From Bacillota bacterium (GTDB lineage: Bacteria > Bacillota > Clostridia > Christensenellales > CAG-138): 10,611 nt of DNA. Each line of letters begins with the position of its first letter. Positions within the stretch are counted from its first letter, which is position 1. Of this stretch, positions 6,257-10,611 are shown one piece after another. The DNA lies in contig JAEZGQ010000105.1 of NCBI GenBank assembly GCA_023416895.1, positions 1 through 10,611 of the forward strand, in the 5' to 3' direction. A program made the position numbers and the translations under genes. The notes below the pieces were generated by a model, which saw only the letters and a list, made by a program, of their open reading frames with translations, was not told where the DNA came from and searched no databases.

Positions 6257-9200
6257 TCAATAACCCATAAACGTCCAGCCGGGCAGCCATTCAAGAAGCG
6301 AAACGTAGCCGCGCGAAACCTCTATCCCCGAAAGCGCCGGATAAAACACGGCAAACAGCACCACGGCAACCGTAAGCCACGCCCATTTTACATAGCCTAA
6401 ATGGGGTTTTCGCTCTTCAAGGTCCTTCACAAGGTAGATCGTCAAAAGCAAAATAAACGGTACCGTTGCAAAGTAGTGGTAAATGAACGTACAGCGCGTT
6501 ACAAGCACCCATGGCAGGTAGTTTGCGCATACGCCCACAAAGAGCACGAACATGCCCTTTTCAAACTTGATCTTGCTTCTGAGAAGCCTTACCGCCAACA
6601 TGCCTGCGCCGATGGCACTCACCCACCACACCGCAGGGTTACCAAACGAGGAAATGGTGGAAATGTTACCTTCTGCAACATCGTAATTGACAAAGTACCA
6701 GATCGGCCTCAGGTCGAACGGCCATTGCCACCAAGGGGATTCGTACGGGTGCGTGGCCTTAAGGTTGCTATGATAGGAGAACATGAACTCCTGCACGCCC
6801 CATACACCCTTGAGGTCATATGGCTCCTTGCACAGGTAGTAAGGCAGGTACGAAAGCAGATAGATACCCACAGGTATCACAATGAAAAACAGCGCGCACC
6901 ATAGCAGCGTTTTTATCGTTTTGCTCCAAAACTCCGACACGGCCTCACGTAACACGGGGTCATCGCTGTTTTTGAAACGGCGGTATTCGAGATACCGCTG
7001 CGTGAGAGATGTGAAAAGCACCACCGCAAGCCCGCCGCCCGCATAAATGCAAATCCACTTACTCGCCGCGCCCAGGCCGAAGAACACGCCCGAAAGAGCA
7101 AGCGGCCAAAGCGTTTTTTTGAGCGGGTCGGAATGGAAGTTCATCATGTAGTAGCGGTACATGAAGTAGAACATCAAAAGGATGAAAAACACGCCGTACA
7201 CGTCGATGGTGGCGATGCGCGTTTGCACAAAATGCATAAAGTCAAACGCAAACAGACCCGCCGCCAAAAAGGCGTACTCGGTTTTTTTGAAAAGACTTAT
7301 TGCGAACAGGTAGAAGATCGGCACCATAAAAATGCCGAATATCGTGCCTACGATGCGCCAGCCAAACGCGTTCATGCCGAATACGGCAATGCCGAGCATG
7401 ATGAACACCTTGCCAAGCGGCGGGTGCGAGTTTTCGTATGGCTTAATGCCGTTGAGATGCTCGTACGCGGTGCGCGCATGATATAGCTCATCGAAATACA
7501 TGCCGTTGAGGTAAGAACCCTTTTCGGGAACCTGATCCGGCTCGTCAAAAAGCGCTTCCCCCCCCGTTCCGGCCACAGCGCCTACATAGCTTCCCTGCGT
7601 GTCGAACAGCGCGATCTCGTTGAACCACACCTTGCCTGAGGTTACCTTAAGCGTCAGTGCGTTGGTAACAATGCCCTCCCCGCCGATGCTCTTCCAGCGG
7701 AACATGTCACCGTTTTCTTCCTTGTAGGTAATTTCGGTGCCGTCGGCAGCGGTCAAAGTAACCGTGCCGTCGTAAAGCCCGCCGTAAACGCGGATGTCCG
7801 ATAACGCCGTTTCCTGCGGCAAAACGATTTCCAGCATATCGCCGCTCTTGCCCGTCCACACCGTTTCCGGTGCCTGCGTGGTGCCAAGGTTTAAAAGAGC
7901 CACTACGGCGTAAATTGCGGTAAGACCCCAACAGGCAAGGTAATCGAGCTTTTTAAAGCGTTCCTTTCCCTGCGGCTGCGGCAAAGCATATTCCTTTACG
8001 AGCGGCTCCCCTGTTTGCACAGGATGCGAAGTGTTTTTTAAGCAGAGCTGCCCGCTCACAAGCGCTAGGTACAAAAAGCCCACGACGTTGAGCGCCGAGC
8101 CGATCATTGAGAGCGCATCGTACTCGGTGCCGCGTGCGTACTGGTGATCCACAATCACAAACGCGGCAAGCACATTGATGAGCATGGAACCCGACAAAAA
8201 GCCAAAAACGCCAAGCAGACGCTTGTCCTTGTAGAAAACAAATGCAACAAGCAGCAAAAGGAGCGACGGGAACAAGTACCTTTCGTGCATGTATTGCCCA
8301 AGTGTGAAAAGCGACGCGATCAAAACAGCCGTGCAGAGTGTAAGGCAATGCGGGTTGTTCTTGCGCCCTTTCACATAAAGCACCGCCGTAAACAGCACCG
8401 ACAAGGCGATGAAGATCGTTCCCCAGGTTGCATAGCTGAAGATGAAAAGCGTATCGTTGACGTTTTTCCAGTTGCCGCCAAGAAGGGTAAACAGGTTAAA
8501 CGCCTCCACGCTCGCGTACGGGTACGAAGTGGCCGTAGAAAAGTATTTTTCAAGAAGCCACATTGAATCCTGAGAGCCTCGAAACGGCAGTGCAAACAGC
8601 ACGATTACACCAAGCGCGCCAACAACAGCCACTAGTACCTTAAGAAGCTGCTTAAACCCGAAGTCCTTTAAATAAACAAGGTACGCCACCGCAAGAAGCG
8701 GACCTGCCATGAGCGCCTGCGGTTTTAAAAGAATCACAAACCCGTAAACAAGCCCTGCCCAAACGATTTTACGTTCTAAAAACAGCCAGATGACCGCAAG
8801 AAGGCCGAGCGCGAGAAGCTGGTCGATCTGCCCCCATGCGCCGGAAACAAACGCCATTGTAGGGTTAAACGCAACAAGCCCCGCAAGCAAAAGCGAGGTT
8901 TTGCGCGAAAAATGCTTTTCCGCAAGCCGGTATACGATATAAGCCGCGGCAAGGTCCGCAAAAATCGAGGGAACTTTTACAAGGAACGCATAGCCAGCGC
9001 TGCCGTAAGAAGTGCCAAGAAGACGTGAAAAAAGGCCTATGACCCAAAGCACATACATGTAACCGGGCGGATAGTCCGCAAAGCCCGCAAGCTCATAAAA
9101 ACCGCCAGGGCCGTATTCCACCATGCTGTTGGACCATGACATGAAGCAGGCGATGTCCGTTGGGTGCCCGTAAAAAACAGCGGAAAGAACCACGCGAAAC

Positions 9201-9982
9201 AAAAACGCGCACAAAAGCAAAACCGCCAAATGTGAGGGCGCACGTTTTGCGTCAAGATCCGTTCCCGTGGGTCGGCGGTCGAAATACCGCTTATACAAAA
9301 GCGCGAAAACAATCCAAAACAACACCGCAGAAAGGATCATTGCGCCGATGTAGGGCACTTTTCCCGCGTCGGTCGTTTCCTCCGCGCCGTCGTCCGCCTG
9401 TGCGGCGACAGGAGCAAAATCGGCAACGCCGCCAGCGGGCGCTGCATCAAGTTTTACAAGGCTGAAGTTTGAAAAATAAGCTTCGCCGCTTGTCAGCTCG
9501 CTGTAGCCGCCAAGGCGAATGCACACGGTAAGCGTTTCCTGGTCGTTCGCGGTTTTTCCCGTAAGCTCCAAGCGCGAAAAGCCGGAAGTGCCGAACTGGG
9601 CCGCCGCAATCGCAAACGTATCCCGTACGGAAATGTTCGCACCCGCGCCGCCTTCCACGTTTACGGGCTTCACATCGCACGAGAGAACATAGTATGAATC
9701 GGGTTCTACTGCAACGGTTTGACAAAGCCGCACGTCGTTTTCGATGTAATTGACGATGTGCACCGTGTTCTTAAGCGTTTCGTCCGTTACCGTTTCAATG
9801 AGCCTGTCCTCCACATCGTCGAGCCAAGCTTCATAAAACCAGCCCTCCGGCAGGCCGCTTTCCGCGTTAAGCTCTGCAAAGCTTCCGTTTGCTACAAGCT
9901 CGCCTTCTCCTTGCGCAAGGGAATTTTGTAACGGCAGAACAACCAAAAAAAGAACCAGCAACGCGGCGAAAACCCTACGCAT
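6257..9982 (-). CDS. Large double-module GT-C glycosyltransferase, C-terminal PMT (GT39-like)
   Basis: This 1241-residue polytopic protein probably transfers sugar from a polyprenyl-phosphate donor to an acceptor outside the membrane. Residues 1-23 are a signal peptide (MRR, hydrophobic core, cleavage near SLA/Q). Residues 26-180 form an extracytoplasmic domain of beta-sandwich/carbohydrate-binding type (LVANGSFAE...GLPEGW; YFSNFSLVKL), followed by an Ala/Asp-rich linker and a helix at 210-230. Module 1 (about 250-645) shows GT-C signs: HPTDI (273-277), YPPGYMY (304-310), GQIDQL (385-390), LLKPQAL and MHERYLFP (565-572). Module 2 starts with a helix at 681-699. A beta-rich segment (about 705-800) follows, then the PMT motifs FDELYHARTAYE (830-841), HPPLGK (853-858), ASKWICIYA (973-981) and GNPAVWW (1114-1120). 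The predicted topology puts both acidic catalytic loops outside. Ordinary PMTs are roughly half this length. A weak GAGG stands 10 nt before the ATG. The acceptor and sugar cannot be told from sequence; the partner is the downstream GtrA-like protein. Confidence 0.93.
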   Translation of the reverse strand: MRRVFAALLVLFLVVLPLQNSLAQGEGELVANGSFAELNAESGLPEGWFYEAWLDDVEDRLIETVTDETLKNTVHIVNYIENDVRLCQTVAVEPDSYYVLSCDVKPVNVEGGAGANISVRDTFAIAAAQFGTSGFSRLELTGKTANDQETLTVCIRLGGYSELTSGEAYFSNFSLVKLDAAPAGGVADFAPVAAQADDGAEETTDAGKVPYIGAMILSAVLFWIVFALLYKRYFDRRPTGTDLDAKRAPSHLAVLLLCAFLFRVVLSAVFYGHPTDIACFMSWSNSMVEYGPGGFYELAGFADYPPGYMYVLWVIGLFSRLLGTSYGSAGYAFLVKVPSIFADLAAAYIVYRLAEKHFSRKTSLLLAGLVAFNPTMAFVSGAWGQIDQLLALGLLAVIWLFLERKIVWAGLVYGFVILLKPQALMAGPLLAVAYLVYLKDFGFKQLLKVLVAVVGALGVIVLFALPFRGSQDSMWLLEKYFSTATSYPYASVEAFNLFTLLGGNWKNVNDTLFIFSYATWGTIFIALSVLFTAVLYVKGRKNNPHCLTLCTAVLIASLFTLGQYMHERYLFPSLLLLLVAFVFYKDKRLLGVFGFLSGSMLINVLAAFVIVDHQYARGTEYDALSMIGSALNVVGFLYLALVSGQLCLKNTSHPVQTGEPLVKEYALPQPQGKERFKKLDYLACWGLTAIYAVVALLNLGTTQAPETVWTGKSGDMLEIVLPQETALSDIRVYGGLYDGTVTLTAADGTEITYKEENGDMFRWKSIGGEGIVTNALTLKVTSGKVWFNEIALFDTQGSYVGAVAGTGGEALFDEPDQVPEKGSYLNGMYFDELYHARTAYEHLNGIKPYENSHPPLGKVFIMLGIAVFGMNAFGWRIVGTIFGIFMVPIFYLFAISLFKKTEYAFLAAGLFAFDFMHFVQTRIATIDVYGVFFILLMFYFMYRYYMMNFHSDPLKKTLWPLALSGVFFGLGAASKWICIYAGGGLAVVLFTSLTQRYLEYRRFKNSDDPVLREAVSEFWSKTIKTLLWCALFFIVIPVGIYLLSYLPYYLCKEPYDLKGVWGVQEFMFSYHSNLKATHPYESPWWQWPFDLRPIWYFVNYDVAEGNISTISSFGNPAVWWVSAIGAGMLAVRLLRSKIKFEKGMFVLFVGVCANYLPWVLVTRCTFIYHYFATVPFILLLTIYLVKDLEERKPHLGYVKWAWLTVAVVLFAVFYPALSGIEVSRGYVSLLEWLPGWTFMGY
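7558..7565 (-). repeat. 8-bp poly-G tract inside the glycosyltransferase gene
   Basis: Eight consecutive G on the coding strand encode part of Thr806-Gly-Gly-Glu809, between the inserted beta-rich domain and the DE motif of module 2. It is the longest G/C homopolymer I noticed in the window. The frame is open through it here. Such tracts can change length by slippage; that it does so in this organism is only a possibility. Confidence 0.8.
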
Positions 9983-10007
9983 GGTGCTTAAACCTCGCTT
10001 TTTGTAT

Positions 10008-10040
10008 GCAGGTACGCCTGCCGTCTCGTAGCCTCGGCAG
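10008..10040 (-). promoter_or_regulatory. Two overlapping hairpins in the glycosyltransferase leader
   Basis: In the transcript, the first hairpin pairs CTGCCG with CGGCAG (plus-strand arms 10018-10023 and 10035-10040, 11-nt loop). The second pairs GCAGG with CCTGC (10008-10012 and 10017-10021, 4-nt loop). They share 10018-10021, so only one can form at a time. No U-run follows, so neither resembles an intrinsic terminator. The layout is between the putative promoter and the start codon. A regulatory role is inference. Confidence 0.4.
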
Positions 10041-10053
10041 ACGCGCTAAGCAT

Positions 10054-10107
10054 ATAATAACACACTTTCCCTGTTGGCACATATTGCCATAAAAATTTAA
10101 AATTATT
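10054..10107 (-). promoter_or_regulatory. Putative extended -10 promoter for the glycosyltransferase-gtrA genes
   Basis: On the minus strand, TATTAT (10054-10059) is preceded by TGT (10060-10062), giving an extended -10 box. No good -35 hexamer is present at 15-18 bp spacing. An A/T-only tract (10090-10107) sits at about -43 to -60 and could serve as an UP element. A 15-bp palindrome (TGGCA, 5-nt centre, TGCCA; 10075-10089) covers the -35 zone and may be an operator. Transcription would start near 10047, about 65 nt before the ATG. The site lies in the 120-bp gap after yraN, the place where a new transcription unit would be expected. Confidence 0.45.
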
Positions 10108-10456
10108 CGCCGAACGCGTTTTTGATGTGCGTAATTTCGCCGTTTGTGGGGTCAAACTCCGCCACGTCAAAGCGCACGGGCGCCTGAAAAAGCGCATTTT
10201 CCATAAGAAAATGCTTTGCGGCTCGGAGGATGTTCCCCTGCTTAGCCGCGGTCACCGCCTCACGCCCGAGGCCGTAACGGGTTGAGGAACGGGCTTTCAC
10301 CTCTACAAACACCACAGTTTCGCCGTCACGCATCACAAGGTCAATCTCACAGCGCTCGGCACGGTAGTTGCGCGCAAGAAGCGCATGGCCTCGCTTTTTT
10401 AAAAAGGAAAGCACGGCGTCCTCTCCCGCCTTTCCAAGCGCCCTCTTTTCGTTCAT
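10103..10456 (-). CDS. yraN: YraN/UPF0102 family endonuclease-fold protein
   Basis: UPF0102 proteins have a restriction-endonuclease-like fold resembling Holliday-junction resolvases; their cellular role is poorly defined. The protein has 117 residues, the normal length. Visible conserved parts are LGKAGEDAVLSFLKKRGHALLARNYR at the N-terminus (Glu12), the catalytic-type core EIDLV (Glu37, Asp39) and VFVEVKARSS (Glu52, Lys54), then AAKQGNILRAAKHFL. The usual Gly before EID is Cys36 here. The ATG overlaps the rnhB stop as ATGA, so the two are probably translationally coupled. The rnhB-yraN pairing is common across bacteria. Nuclease activity is inferred from the fold and is not certain. Confidence 0.93.
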   Translation of the reverse strand: MNEKRALGKAGEDAVLSFLKKRGHALLARNYRAERCEIDLVMRDGETVVFVEVKARSSTRYGLGREAVTAAKQGNILRAAKHFLMENALFQAPVRFDVAEFDPTNGEITHIKNAFGE

Positions 10457-10611
10457 AAGCTCCCCTCAACGAAATGGCCGATGAAGCTCTTGCGGTGCGC
10501 CGGACAAGGCCCGTACTTCTTTAACGCTTCGATGTGCGCTTTGGTTCCGTAGCCCTTGTTCGCCGCAAAACCATACTGCGGATAGAGCCTGTCGAGCTCC
10601 TTCATTGAACG
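10453..10611 (-). CDS. rnhB: Ribonuclease HII, C-terminal part
   Basis: RNase HII cleaves the RNA strand of RNA/DNA hybrids and removes single ribonucleotides from DNA. Only the last 52 residues are in the window; the catalytic N-terminal part (DEAGRG region) lies beyond the right edge. The visible part carries the family C-terminal pattern: LYPQYGFAANKGYGTKAHIEAL, then KKYGPCPAHRKSFIGHF. The frame is open from the window edge to the TGA at 10455-10453, which overlaps the yraN ATG. Identification is from motif recognition together with the yraN neighbour. Confidence 0.93.
   Translation of the reverse strand, partial: RSMKELDRLYPQYGFAANKGYGTKAHIEALKKYGPCPAHRKSFIGHFVEGSL

Noticed and set aside
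6246..6290. Longer N-terminus for the gtrA-like gene
   Set aside because: It would overlap the glycosyltransferase coding end and ignores a consensus GGAGG correctly placed for the ATG at 6245.
6401..6904. Plus-strand open frame of 167 codons opposite the glycosyltransferase
   Set aside because: It is a shadow of the coding strand of the large membrane protein, with no family motif; other plus-strand frames across the window were rejected for the same reason.
10053..10058. Perfect TATAAT on the plus strand
   Set aside because: There is no -35 at proper spacing and no plus-strand gene downstream; the match is a by-product of the A/T-rich minus-strand promoter region.
10075..10089. Terminator after yraN
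   Set aside because: The stem is only 5 bp with no following U-run; a possible operator role fits its position better.

Overview
The window reads as chromosomal DNA from a Bacillota (Firmicutes) bacterium, most likely a clostridial lineage of moderate-to-high GC. This rests on gene order and protein sequence, not on any search. All eight protein genes lie on the minus strand. Together they form most of a widely conserved housekeeping neighbourhood, read here right to left: rnhB, yraN, (insert), yifB/comM, dprA, topA, trmFO. In Bacillus and many Clostridia the corresponding stretch around rnhB, dprA, topA and trmFO continues into xerC/codV, hslV, hslU and codY, which would be expected just left of position 1.

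Layout from the right, in transcription order. The end of rnhB (RNase HII, 10453-10611) overlaps the start of yraN (UPF0102 nuclease-fold protein, 10103-10456) by an ATGA junction. A 120-bp gap then holds the best promoter candidate in the window: an extended -10, an A/T tract upstream, a small palindrome over the -35 zone, and two overlapping hairpins in the leader. The gap is followed by a 1241-residue membrane glycosyltransferase (6257-9982) and a small GtrA-family membrane protein (5829-6245). After these the housekeeping order resumes with yifB (4272-5810) and dprA (3169-4260). A 141-bp gap with two imperfect hairpins precedes topA (928-3027). trmFO (1-931) overlaps the topA stop by ATGA and runs off the left edge.

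Functionally, rnhB, topA, dprA and yifB handle nucleic acids: RNA/DNA hybrid removal, supercoil relaxation, and loading or branch migration of incoming single-stranded DNA. TrmFO makes m5U54 in tRNA. The two inserted genes belong to a different process, glycosylation outside the membrane using polyprenyl-phosphate-linked sugars: GtrA-type proteins are thought to move the lipid-linked sugar across the membrane, and the large enzyme would transfer it to an acceptor.

The large enzyme is the most unusual item. It appears to be two GT-C glycosyltransferase modules in one chain. A signal peptide and an extracytoplasmic beta-rich domain lie in front, and a second beta-rich domain is inserted into the first external loop of the C-terminal PMT (GT39-like) module. 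An 8-G tract lies in its reading frame just before the second catalytic DE motif. Other points of interest are the lack of an ATG or GTG start at the conserved N-terminus of yifB, and G6 tracts at the starts of both yifB and dprA. No RNA genes, CRISPR arrays, insertion sequences or convincing intrinsic terminators were seen.
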